DNA of 64,000 nt. Source: JAHFUA01 sp963733935. GTDB taxonomy: Bacteria; Acidobacteriota; Terriglobia; Terriglobales; Acidobacteriaceae. The stretch covers positions 496,001 through 560,000 of the forward strand of contig CAVTEQ010000015.1 in the NCBI GenBank assembly GCA_963733935.1, in the 5' to 3' direction. Both the position numbers and the translations under genes were made by a program. The notes under the pieces are model-generated. The model did no database searches. It was not told the origin of the DNA and saw only the letters and a program-made list of their open reading frames with translations. Shown piece after piece: positions 16,602-24,912 of the stretch; the stretch's first letter is position 1, and each line of letters opens with the position of its first letter.

Positions 16602-16633
16602 AGCAGGTCCTTCGCTTCGCTCAGGATGACAAT
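16602..16633 (-). repeat. CATCCTGAGCGAAGCGAAGG repeat, copy 2 (inverted)
   Basis: Inverse copy immediately upstream of the GIY-YIG start, so copies 1 and 2 bracket the nuclease gene as terminal inverted repeats would. Confidence 0.8.
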
Positions 16634-16725
16634 TCTTGGGAAAATTTAGACGACACGAAGAGAAACGCAAGAGGCCGAAAGACCCCATTGTTGTTGTCAC
16701 CTCAGCGCGCGTACACTCATAAATT

Positions 16726-16758
16726 TGTCATCCTGAGCGAAGCGAAGGACCTGCTTTT
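16726..16758 (+). repeat. CATCCTGAGCGAAGCGAAGG repeat, copy 3
   Basis: Third copy about 100 bases beyond copy 2, in the orientation of copy 1. Degenerate relatives lie at 37622-37690 and 49256-49325. The stretch 16760-17068 holds no convincing gene. Confidence 0.75.
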
Positions 16759-17068
16759 CTGTACGGATCGAGCGTGCTGCGCCCGAAGGACCTGCTTTAT
16801 CTCGGCGGCTCTGACGCAGACGACGCAGTTTCAAACCCCACCCGAGCAAAAGAAGCTCGGGTAGGGCACCCTCAAGAGTTTGGGCGAGACGAAATGCTAC
16901 GCGGGGCCTGCGAACCGCTCGATGTCTCATCGGGAAAGATTACCGTTGCCCCCGTGATGCGGCACGCCCAATCGCGAAGGCTGTAAAGAAGGCGCAGCCG
17001 CTGAGCGCGGCAGGCACGGCAACCGCTTCACTATAATTTCATCGGCGGCACGAGTAACTGCGTGCCCT

Positions 17069-17131
17069 CCCGAAAAGAGCGGCGGGCGAGAGCCTGCCCT
17101 GAGCGAAGTCGAAGGGGCGCCCGCCCCACAC
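17069..17131. repeat. GCGGCGGGCGAG ... GCGCCCGCCCCACA palindromic element
   Basis: Lies just past the nrdJ stop. A shorter copy of the same element sits inside nrdJ at 17784-17813. Confidence 0.7.
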
Positions 17132-17136
17132 AAACC

Positions 17137-20100
17137 TTAACTGCACCCACTGGTCGATCCGCAGCTCATGCAGCGATAGCAGCTTCCGTTCCGCGTCATG
17201 ATCGAGCCGCAGGTCGAGCAAGTCGGGGCGTCGCCGAGGTCGACAATCTCTCTCAGCCTGTCTGCCGGGTGAGCGTTGCCCGTGGTTAGCCGGTGGTCGT
17301 TCGTCGTCGGCCTTCGTTCGTCGGTCGTCGGCAAAGCCTTTTCTTCCGGAGCAACTGCCGCCTTCGGCCGCAGGCCTTCGAACAGCAATTGCTGCTGGCC
17401 GGTGAGGAAGCGCATCTCCAGCCAGCGGAAGATGTAGTCCATGATGGAGCTGGCGTAGCCGATCTCGGCGTGCGTGGACCAGCCCTGGGGCTCGAAGCGG
17501 GTGTGCTTGAATTTGTCGCACAAGCAGCTTCAGCGGCACGCCGTGCTGCAGCGCGATGGAAACGGCCAGGGCGAAGCTGTCCATCAGGCCGGAGACGGTC
17601 GAGCCTTCTTTGGCCTGGGTGATGAAGATCTCGCCCGGCTGTCCGTTGGGATAGACGCCCACGGTGATGTAGCCTTCGTGTCCGGCGATGTTGAATTTGT
17701 GGGTGACCGAGAAGCGCTCTTCCGGCAGCTTGTGGCGCGTGGCGCGGGGAGGAGCGTTGAGGTCTTCAGCTTCTCTAACAGCGGCGGGCGAGGGCGCCCG
17801 CCCCACATCATCTTTGCTGGAGGAAGCAGTTGCCGTTCCGGCGGCGCTCAGCGGCTGCGCCTTCTTGCAGCCGTCGCGATAGATGGCCACCGCCTTGAGG
17901 CCGAGCTTCCACGCCTGGATGTAAGCGTCGGCGATCTCTTCCACGCTGGCGTTCTCGGGCATGTTGATGGTCTTCGAGATCGCGCCCGAGATGAACGGCT
18001 GCGCGGCGGACATCATGCGCAGGTGTCCCATGTAGTGGATGGAGCGGTTGCCCTTGGCCGGCTTGAAGGAGCAATCGAAGACCGGCAGGTGCTCATCTTT
18101 CACGTGTGGGGCGCCTTCGATGGTGCCGGTGGCGTCGATGTAGCTGACGATGGCGTTGGCCTGGTCGCTCGAGTAGCCGAGCTTGAACAGCGCCGTGGGC
18201 ACGGTCTGGTTGACGATCTTGATCATGCCGCCGCCGACCAGCTTCTTGTACTTCACCAGCGCCAGGTCGGGCTCGATGCCGGTGGTGTCGCAGTCCATCA
18301 TGAAGCCGATGGTGCCGGTGGGCGCGAGCACGGTGACCTGCGAGTTGCGATAGCCGAATTTCTCGCCGTGGCTGAGAGCTTCGTCCCAGCAGTCTTTGGA
18401 GGCGTCGATCAGCGAGCGCAGCATGGAGGTGAAGCCGGCCGGCGCGGCTCCGGTCGAGCCGAACGAGCTGCCAATGCTGTTCACCGAGGCGCGGTGCATG
18501 CGGATGACGTCGAGGAATGGCTCGCGGTTGATGTAGAAGCCGGGGCAGGCGCCGCCACGGGAGTCGTCAGTCGCGAGTCGCGAGTCGTGAGCAACCAAGT
18601 CCGTGGCCGGGGCCAGCGTAGGGCACGACTCGGCGATGCGCGACGACTGCAGATACGCTTCGCCGCACATGATGGCGGTGACGCAGGCGGCATAGTCGCG
18701 TCCGGCTTCGGAGTCGTAGGGCAGGCCGGCAGCCATCAGCAGCGCGCCCAGGTTGGCGTAGCCCAGGCCGAGCGGGCGATAGTCGTGCGAGTTCTTGGTG
18801 ATGGCCTCGGTCGGATAGCCGGCGTTATCGACCAGGATTTCCTGCGCGGTGATCAGGATGTCCACGGCGTAGCGATAGGCGTCGATGTCGAAGACGCCGT
18901 TGGGCGCGAACTTCATCAGGTTGAGCGACGCCAGGTTGCAGGCGGAGTCGTCGAGGAACATGTACTCGGAGCAGGGATTCGAGGCGTTGATGCGCGCCGT
19001 ATTCTTCGACGTGTGCCAGCGGTTGACCGTGGTGTCGAACTGCATGCCGGGATCGCCGCACTGCCAGGTGGCTTTGGCGATCTTCTCCAGCAGCTCGCTC
19101 GCTTTGAAGGTCGCGACCACGCGTCCGCCGAGGATGGCGCGCGTCAGAAGTCGCCGTCGCGCTCGGCCGCCAGCATGAACTCATCGGTTACGCGCACTGA
19201 GTTGTTGGCGTTCTGGAAGAAGATGGACGAATAGGCTTCAGAGTCGGGCGAAGAGCCGTCGTAGCCGGCCTGCACCAGCGTCCAGGCTTTGGCTTCTTCT
19301 TTGGCTTTGCAGTCGATGAACTCGATGATGTCGGGGTGGTCGATGTTGAGGATCACCATTTTGGCGGCGCGACGCGTCTTGCCGCCCGACTTGATGACGC
19401 CGGCGAAGGCATCGAAACCTTTCATGAAGCTGAGCGGCCCGGAGGCGATGCCGCCGCCAGAAAGGCCTTCGGTCGAGCTGCGCAGGGGCGAAAGGTTCGT
19501 GCCCGTGCCCGATCCCCACTTGAAGAGCATGCCTTCGGTCTTGGCTAGGGTGAGGATGGAATCGAGCGAATCTTTCACCGAATTGATGAAGCAGGCCGAG
19601 CACTGCGGGTTGCGATAGCCGGTCATGCCGAACTCGACGCGGCCGGCCTCGGGATTCCAGTGCCAGTTCTGCGCGTCGGAGTTGGGCTCGATGCGGTCGC
19701 AGCCGACGTTGAACCAGACGGGCGAATTGAACGCGGCCATCTGGCGCAGCAGGATGTGGGCGAGCTCGTCGTGGAAGACGGTGGCGTCTTCGGCGGAGCG
19801 GAAGTATCCGTCGGCCACGCCCCAGTCGCGGATGGTCTCAGCCACGCGGCTGACGAGCTGGCGGACGCCGGTCTCGCGCTCGGGCGTGTCCATCTTGCCG
19901 TGGAGATATTTGCTGGCCACTATGTTGGTGGCGGTTACCGACCAGTCCTTGGGGACTTCGACGTCTTTCTGCTCGAAGATGATATTGCCGGCAGCGTCGG
20001 TGATTGCCGCGGTGCGCTTCTCCCACTCCACCTCGTCATAGGGCGAGACCCCGGGCTTGGTGAAAAAACGACGGAAGGCGAGGCCGGGCGCTTTGCGGGC

Positions 20101-20160
20101 TGCGCGCGAGTTGGAAGCGACGGGAGTCAAAGCAGCAATCTTGTCAGTAACGTCAGCCAT
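17137..20160 (-). CDS. nrdJ: adenosylcobalamin-dependent class II ribonucleotide reductase, two apparent frameshifts
   Basis: Reduces ribonucleotides to deoxyribonucleotides with B12, independent of oxygen. The N-terminal part (20160-19144) has GVSPYDEVEWEKR, FNVGCDRIEPNSDAQNWHW and GSGTGTNLSPLRSSTEGLSGGG. The middle has NPCSEYMFLDDSACNLASLNLMKF with the catalytic cysteine region, and LAPTGTIGFMMDCDTTGIEPD. The C-terminus ends in a Cys-rich ribbon (CSTCGSIMTRNGSCYRCMSCG). A one-base loss near 19145 and a one-base gain near 17527 split this into three frames; once joined, the sequence aligns continuously with the family. Three linker segments are unusual because they are encoded by dispersed repeats (17285-17335, 17775-17813, 18552-18605). 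Confidence 0.9.
17285..17335. repeat. GTCGTCGGTC-type repeat inside nrdJ
   Basis: Tandem variants of CGTTCGTCGTCGG in the nrdJ C-terminal linker, encoding TTDERRPTTNDHRLTTG between the folded core and the Cys ribbon. Confidence 0.6.
17775..17813. repeat. in-frame GCGGCGGGCGAG palindrome inside nrdJ
   Basis: Encodes DVGRAPSPAAVREAED in a segment not expected in class II reductases. The same palindrome occurs just beyond the gene at 17069-17131, which argues for insertion. Confidence 0.65.
18552..18605. repeat. in-frame GTCGCGAGTCGTGAG repeat inside nrdJ
   Basis: Encodes LVAHDSRLATDDSRGGA between SSRIAES and NREPFLDVIRMH, where the family is normally continuous. A related sequence, AAGTCGTGAGTCGCGAGCAA, lies directly after panC near 7930. 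Confidence 0.65.
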
Positions 20161-20329
20161 TGTCAGTCTCCTGGGTGTCTGTTGCCAATCCGTCGTTGGG
20201 GGGAGGGCCCAGACCTTATTTATATGAAGCCGACGCCTGCATGATCCGAGCGGAAGAGGCAGGCGGCGTCACCGCTAAGCCTCCCGGCGGTACCTCTGCC
20301 AACCGGGAGCGAACCGCACAATATACCTG
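20161..20329 (-). promoter_or_regulatory. nrdJ leader region with two hairpins
   Basis: Read on the minus strand, one hairpin forms from CTCCCGG and CCGGGAG arms (about 20281-20308) and another from GCCGCCTGC and GCAGGCGTCGGC arms (about 20231-20270). AGGAGA precedes the nrdJ ATG. The regions lack the conserved boxes of a cobalamin riboswitch. Role unknown. Confidence 0.4.
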
Positions 20330-20629
20330 CTAATGGTGCTTGTCAAGAGGCAACCACAACATATTGTACACCTGTTTATTATCGGCTACGGGCCCGCAGG
20401 CGGTCCGTTTGGCGCCCTTCCGCGGGAAATGGGCCGGCTCGAGCTCCACGTAGACGTCCTCGAAGATGCGCGCGGGGGCGATGCGCCGTGAACCATCCGC
20501 TGCTTCCACCAGATAATCGCCGGGCTTGCCCTGCTGCTGGCGGCCGCTGATGTCCGTGATGGTGCACGGCTGGTCGAGACGCCTGGCCTTCGCCAGAAAA
20601 CGCGTGCGATAGAGCTTCCAGTCATCCAC
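20330..20629 (-). CDS. 99-aa hypothetical protein
   Basis: GTG 20629 follows AGGA by 7 bases and begins VDDWKLYRTRFLAKARRL. The central part GRQQQGKPGDYLVEAADG and RIAPARIFEDVYVELEP looks like a conserved small beta-rich domain, but I do not recognise the family. The open frame continues upstream to 20950 across the vapB-like gene on the other strand, so the short version is preferred. It lies upstream of nrdJ in the same direction. Confidence 0.5.
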   Translation of the reverse strand: MDDWKLYRTRFLAKARRLDQPCTITDISGRQQQGKPGDYLVEAADGSRRIAPARIFEDVYVELEPAHFPRKGAKRTACGPVADNKQVYNMLWLPLDKHH

Positions 20630-20842
20630 GGACGGATCCTCTGGGGCCGTAGCCTGGCTGGGCAGCGTGGTAGCAAAGTTTTCGAGTGGCGAAGGACGTT
20701 GCAGTGCGAGCAATTTAGCACGCGTCGCGGGGATGCGCAGTTGTGCATATCTTGCGAAGTGTGGAAAAGGGCCAGTGGGGTTCGTTGAAAATCGCAAGCC
20801 AGGAGAGGCTGCATGCGACCATAAATATGGTAAGCTATCGCT

Positions 20843-21073
20843 GTGAGAACCACGGTTGATATACCGGACTCCCTCTATCGACGGCTGAAAAGCCGCGCCG
20901 CCACCGAAGGCAGTTCGGTGAAAGACTTGATTCTGCGCGGAACCCAGCAAGTGCTAAAGGAGAAGCCACGCAAGCGGGGGACCAGGGTCAAGTTTCCTAT
21001 CATACCGTCCAAAGAACCGGGGACGCTCGACCTCGACAATGAGAGAATCTTCGAGATTATTTCTTTTCCCTGA
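20843..21073 (+). CDS. ribbon-helix-helix antitoxin (VapB/CopG-like)
   Basis: 76 aa, beginning VRTTVDIPDSLYRRLKSRAA: a beta strand then helix typical of RHH DNA-binding antitoxins. The C-terminal half (KFPIIPSKEPGTLDLDNERIF) would be the toxin-neutralising part. It overlaps the PIN toxin gene by 35 bases. The pair should be autoregulated; no obvious operator palindrome was seen upstream of GTG 20843. Confidence 0.8.
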   Translation: MRTTVDIPDSLYRRLKSRAATEGSSVKDLILRGTQQVLKEKPRKRGTRVKFPIIPSKEPGTLDLDNERIFEIISFP

Positions 21074-21488
21074 CATCAACGTGTGGGTGGCGCTCACCTA
21101 CGAGCGTCACGTTCACTACAACACGGCGCACAACTGGTTCGAGCGTCTGGCGCCCACGGCGCGCGTATTCTTCTGTCGTTTGACACAACTCGGGCTGCTT
21201 CGCCTCTTGACGGCTCCGGCCGTCATGGGGGTGGACCAGGCGAAGAGCCAGCGGGACGCTTGGAAAGCCTACGACCACTGGCTTGAGGACGACCGGGTCG
21301 AGTTCTTGGAGGAGCCCGGCGGACTCGACACGCCCTTCCGGGCACTGACGCAGTCAGTCCAAGCCTCTCCCAAAGACTGGGCCAATTCCTACCTTGTGGC
21401 TTTCGCACACGCCTCACGGCTTACGGTCGTGACCTTTGACCAAGCCTTCCAAAGCAAAGCCAGAGACCTTCTTCTGCTCGGAGCCTGA
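21039..21488 (+). CDS. PIN-domain ribonuclease toxin (VapC-like)
   Basis: 149 aa. PIN-domain acidic residues are visible in FPDINVWVALTYERHVH (first Asp), in the central helix region, and in LTVVTFDQAFQ near the C-terminus. Family toxins cleave RNA, often initiator tRNA or rRNA. The start ATG 21039 lies within the antitoxin gene. Confidence 0.85.
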   Translation: MRESSRLFLFPDINVWVALTYERHVHYNTAHNWFERLAPTARVFFCRLTQLGLLRLLTAPAVMGVDQAKSQRDAWKAYDHWLEDDRVEFLEEPGGLDTPFRALTQSVQASPKDWANSYLVAFAHASRLTVVTFDQAFQSKARDLLLLGA

Positions 21489-21519
21489 CGCCGGGTTATC
21501 TGGTAGACTCGCGGGCCGG

Positions 21520-21560
21520 AAAACCCGCTTCAAGTTTCAGGTTTCGAGTTTCAAGTTGTG
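21520..21560. repeat. CAAGTTTCAGGTTTCGAGTT-type short repeats
   Basis: Three near copies of a (C)AAGTTTC/GAGTTTC unit in the gap between vapC and the amidohydrolase. Such arrays often mark palindromic element remnants in this window. Confidence 0.4.
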
Positions 21561-21568
21561 AGGCAGTC

Positions 21569-22981
21569 ATGAATAGAGCTGGCATTGTCGTAGTTATGTT
21601 GTTGTCCGTTGTGGCGGTCGGGCAAATGCCGCCGGGAGCGCAGGGGCGGAAGATTGGCGATTTTGCGAATGTGCCGGAGGCGGCGATTGAAACGTATATT
21701 CGTTGTGGCACCCTGCTTGAGGGTAAGGACGAGCGGACGCTGCATAACGTTATTCTGAATCTCAACCATCAGCACATAACCGCTGTCGAGTTCCACACAA
21801 CAGCCACCGGCGCAGATGAGGCTTGGACGAAACACAAGCAAGAGCCCGTCAATCGTGAGCTTGGCCCTCCGCAGTTCATCGACCTTTCTAACGAAACCTG
21901 CCTCCCCGGCCTGATCGACGTTCACACGCACGTCCTTTTGCAGGGCGACATCACCGCCGAAGATTACGACAAGCAGTTGCTGAAATATTCTCCTGAGTAC
22001 CGCACCATCCTGGGGACGCAATCGGCCCGCAAGGCGCTGGAGTATGGGTTCACGACGATTCGCGATCTCGAGACCGAAGGCGCGGGCTACGCCGATGTGG
22101 ACATCAAGAAGGCCATCAACGCGGGCGTGATCCCCGGGCCGCGGATGCAGGTGGCCACGCGCGCGCTCGACGTGACGGGAGCGTATCCGCTGCTGGGATA
22201 TGCGCCCAACGTGCCGGTGCCTCACGGCGTGCAGGTTTGCGATGGCGCGGACGCCTGCCGCAAGGCGGTGCGCGAGCAGATCATGTATGGCGCCGACTGG
22301 ATCAAGGTGTACTCGGACCGCAGCTACTACCTCGATCCCAATCCGCCGGCGGGAATTGTGCCCGCGCCGGTGCTGAATGACATCCCGACGTTCACCATCG
22401 ACGAACTGCGGGCGATGGTGGATGAAGCGCACCGCCAGCGGCACAAAGTCGCGTCGCACGCGACGGCTTATAACGGCGTGCATAACTCGGTCGAGGCTGG
22501 CATCGACACCATCGAGCATGGCGACTACATCTCCGACGCCGACCTCAAGCTGATGATCCAAAAAGGCACGTATTTCGTACCGACGCTCTACGTTGGCGAG
22601 TATGTGGCCGAGGGACGGGCCAAGGCGGGAGCCCCGGTGTGGCTGGACATGATCAAGATCAGCGCCGAGACATTCCGTCGCGCCGTGAAAGCCGGGGTGA
22701 AGATCGCCTTCGGCACCGATGCCGGCGGTTTCGACTGGAACATCAATCCGGCGGTAGAGTTCGAGCTGCGAGTGAAGTACGGGCAGACGCCGGCCGAGGC
22801 GCTGCGCTCAGCCACCGTGACCGCTTCTGAGTTGCTGGGGATGCAGAAGGACATCGGCACGATCGAAGTGGGCAAGCTGGCGGACATTGTGGCCGTGAAG
22901 GGCGATCCGCTGACGGACATCACCGCGCTCGAGCACGTTGACTTCGTGATGAAGGGCGGCGTGGTGTACAAAAAACCCTAG
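21569..22981 (+). CDS. exported metal-dependent amidohydrolase
   Basis: 470 aa. An N-terminal hydrophobic segment (MNRAGIVVVMLLSVVAVGQ) points to export. The amidohydrolase ligands appear in order: PGLIDVHTHVLLQG, the carboxylated Lys in GADWIKVYSDRSYY, KVASHATAYNG, DTIEHGDYI and the Asp in IAFGTDAGGFDW; the C-terminus carries IEVGKLADIVAVKGDPL. This places it in the imidazolonepropionase / Xaa-Pro dipeptidase-like group common in soil bacteria. Substrate, perhaps a dipeptide or cyclic amide, is undetermined. A short copy of its 3' end recurs at 23577-23620. Confidence 0.88.
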   Translation: MNRAGIVVVMLLSVVAVGQMPPGAQGRKIGDFANVPEAAIETYIRCGTLLEGKDERTLHNVILNLNHQHITAVEFHTTATGADEAWTKHKQEPVNRELGPPQFIDLSNETCLPGLIDVHTHVLLQGDITAEDYDKQLLKYSPEYRTILGTQSARKALEYGFTTIRDLETEGAGYADVDIKKAINAGVIPGPRMQVATRALDVTGAYPLLGYAPNVPVPHGVQVCDGADACRKAVREQIMYGADWIKVYSDRSYYLDPNPPAGIVPAPVLNDIPTFTIDELRAMVDEAHRQRHKVASHATAYNGVHNSVEAGIDTIEHGDYISDADLKLMIQKGTYFVPTLYVGEYVAEGRAKAGAPVWLDMIKISAETFRRAVKAGVKIAFGTDAGGFDWNINPAVEFELRVKYGQTPAEALRSATVTASELLGMQKDIGTIEVGKLADIVAVKGDPLTDITALEHVDFVMKGGVVYKKP

Positions 22982-23003
22982 CCACGGATCGCTCGCCCTG
23001 CGG

Positions 23004-23249
23004 TTAGGTGATCTCTTTTCCCTTCGCGATCTGGCCGCGCAGGAGAAAGGTTTTCGGATATTTTCCTTCACCACAGAGCTTGAATGAGCCGAAATTCTTG
23101 TACCACAGGCCATCCGGCGCCTCGGGTTCACTCGCTCGCCACTCTTTCAAGCGGAACAGATCTTCACCGCTGATTTGCCGTTCGCGAGCGCGATCAAAGA
23201 GATGATCGCGAAGATCAAGCGGTAGATGCGTCCACTGAATCTTCGGCAT
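23004..23249 (-). CDS. 81-aa protein, second gene of a toxin-antitoxin-like pair
   Basis: MPKIQWTHLPLDLRDHLF ... GLWYKNFGSFKLCGEGKYPKTFLLRGQ. Charged N-terminal helices then an aromatic-rich beta portion. I do not recognise a characterised family. Its ATG immediately follows the stop of the RHH gene at 23250-23513, so the two are co-translated. By position it would be the toxin or effector of the module, an inference only. Confidence 0.65.
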   Translation of the reverse strand: MPKIQWTHLPLDLRDHLFDRARERQISGEDLFRLKEWRASEPEAPDGLWYKNFGSFKLCGEGKYPKTFLLRGQIAKGKEIT

Positions 23250-23513
23250 TCAGCTTCCAAACGTCAGGCGCGCCAACTCGTCTTTTATTGTCCTTAGTTC
23301 GTTGGAATCGGTGGTCGTACGAAGGCGATCTACAAGTCCGAGAAAGCGGCGCTTTTCAGTTTCTTTAGCTTGCAGCCCGGTCTCAATCAAGTTCTCCAGC
23401 ACTCGGTTTGCGCTGCGCTTCTGGTGTTGTGCGATTTTTCGCACCTTGCTATCAATCTCGGGCCGCAAGGAAACGCTTCGCCGGACGGGTCGTGCTTTCT
23501 TCACGATGGCCAT
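23250..23513 (-). CDS. ribbon-helix-helix DNA-binding protein, probable antitoxin
   Basis: 87 aa. The core RRSVSLRPEIDSKVRKIAQ and KRSANRVLENLIETGL fits an Arc/CopG RHH fold, which normally binds DNA as a dimer. The C-terminal charged helix (KRRFLGLVDRLRTTTD) could contact the 81-aa partner. ATG 23513 is preferred to the longer frame, which runs into the duplicated amidohydrolase fragment. Confidence 0.7.
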   Translation of the reverse strand: MAIVKKARPVRRSVSLRPEIDSKVRKIAQHQKRSANRVLENLIETGLQAKETEKRRFLGLVDRLRTTTDSNELRTIKDELARLTFGS

Positions 23514-23576
23514 GGCACCATCGTACACCAGAATGCAGCAGACTGAACCATCGCCATTGGATTCCGCCAAGGCCGG

Positions 23577-23620
23577 GCGGACGTCACCGCCCTCGAGCAC
23601 GTGGACTTCGTGGTGAGCAA
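23577..23620 (+). repeat. duplicated fragment of the amidohydrolase 3' end
   Basis: Plus-strand bases here encode DVTALEHVDFV, nearly the same as DITALEHVDFV near the end of the amidohydrolase (22914-22953). The RHH/81-aa pair lies between the two copies. The rest of 23621-23860 holds nothing recognisable apart from the TAAGGAG before the next gene. Confidence 0.7.
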
Positions 23621-23860
23621 ACCGCCGGCTGCAGGGCACATTCATAAAGGTCGCAAAGCTTTTCTGTCGAAAAACCCAGCTCCAGCTATCGCCATTTTCC
23701 TAACTGCCTAGGCTGTGAGCTACTTGCAGGCAAAAGCAATAATGGCGCTCTAGTTGCATCTTTTCTGATGGGTCTCCCAGGCCCGTGACCCACGTTGGGG
23801 ACATCTTCTCCTTCCACCGCGGACCCCAATCTCTAAATTTGCCTTGATAAGGAGTCTCAC

Positions 23861-24889
23861 ATGAAAAACCACTGCTGGATCAGGGGCATCATCCCCCTAT
23901 TCCTGTTCGCCCTGATGCTTACCTTGGCGCCGCACGCCGTTGCGGGTTCTGTCGACATCATCTCTTTCGACGCTCCGGGCGCTGGCACATCCGCATACCG
24001 GGGCACCTTTGCTCAGAGCATTAGTACGAATGGCGCGATCGCGGGTTTCTACTACGATGCGAGCCTGGTATCGCATGGCTTCATGCGGGATGAGCACGGC
24101 ACGTTTACCACCTTCGACCCTGCCGGCTCTCGCGGCACAAGTCCAATGAGCATCAATGAGCACGGCGAAGTCGCCGGATTTTACCAAGATGCGGCCGGCA
24201 TTTTTCATGGCTTCACGATGAGCAAGCACGACACGATTGAAACGTTCGACCCTGTGGAGTCTCGTAATACTTTTGCCCAGAGCATCAATGAAGCGGGCGA
24301 AATCGCGGGATACTACATCGATGCGGCTGGCATCTATCATGGCTTTGTTCGGGACAGACATGGCAGGGTCACGGCGTTTGATCCCGTGGACTCCCACCAC
24401 ACCATGCCCCGGAGCATTAACGAGGAGGGCGAAATCGCGGGATTTTACTTAGATGCAAGCTCCGTGTCCCACGGCTTTGTTCGGGACCGGAATGGCGACT
24501 TCACTACCTTCGAGGAACCGGGCGCTCCTTGGACCTTGTTTTACAGCATCAATGACGATGGCGTGGTCGCGGGAGCTTACGGGGATGCAAGTGCCGCCAG
24601 CCATGGCTTCGTCAAAGGCAAGCGTGGCACCGTCGTCTTCGATCCCACGAGCTCTGGCTTTACGCTCCCTCAAGGCATCAATGATGAGGGTGAAATCGCG
24701 GGATACTACGTGGACGCCAGCGGTATCTACCACGGTTTTGCCCGGGACGGGCGCGGCACAATCGACAGCTTCGATCCCGCCGGCTCTGTGAAAACCTTCG
24801 CCTTGAGCATTAATGACGGCGGCGAAATCGCCGGATATTACATCGACGCGAATCTAGTGTCGCACGGCTTTTTGCGGAAGCGCCGCTAG
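23861..24889 (+). CDS. secreted HAF-type repeat protein
   Basis: 342 aa with a signal peptide (PLFLFALMLTLAPHAVAG). The mature protein consists of about eight tandem units of roughly 38-40 aa, each with SINEAGEIAGYYIDA, then IYHGFVRD and a TFDP-like segment. This matches the HAF family of probable extracellular repeats, which likely form a beta-propeller. A TAAGGAG precedes the ATG. Function unknown; surface or extracellular binding is a reasonable guess. Confidence 0.8.
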   Translation: MKNHCWIRGIIPLFLFALMLTLAPHAVAGSVDIISFDAPGAGTSAYRGTFAQSISTNGAIAGFYYDASLVSHGFMRDEHGTFTTFDPAGSRGTSPMSINEHGEVAGFYQDAAGIFHGFTMSKHDTIETFDPVESRNTFAQSINEAGEIAGYYIDAAGIYHGFVRDRHGRVTAFDPVDSHHTMPRSINEEGEIAGFYLDASSVSHGFVRDRNGDFTTFEEPGAPWTLFYSINDDGVVAGAYGDASAASHGFVKGKRGTVVFDPTSSGFTLPQGINDEGEIAGYYVDASGIYHGFARDGRGTIDSFDPAGSVKTFALSINDGGEIAGYYIDANLVSHGFLRKRR

Positions 24890-24912
24890 GGCACGGCGTT
24901 GAGAGACTGGCG

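Noticed and set aside
19140..19150. Programmed frameshifting in nrdJ
   Set aside because: The break looks like a single missing base. There is no slippery heptamer or downstream structure of a known recoding site, and other genes in the window show similar breaks.
20161..20330. Cobalamin riboswitch before nrdJ
   Set aside because: B12 control would be expected for a B12-dependent enzyme, but the conserved B12 box and core helices are not present. Only two simple hairpins are seen.
20316..20369. Pair of NrdR-like boxes upstream of nrdJ (CACAATATA and CACAACATATTGTA)
   Set aside because: Partial matches only (about 10 and 12 of 16 bases), with a centre spacing of about 38 bases that is not a whole number of helical turns. 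One box lies inside the upstream gene.
21569..22981. HutI imidazolonepropionase paired with hutH
   Set aside because: The protein has a signal peptide and the sequence of the broader exported dipeptidase-like amidohydrolases, and it is far from hutH.
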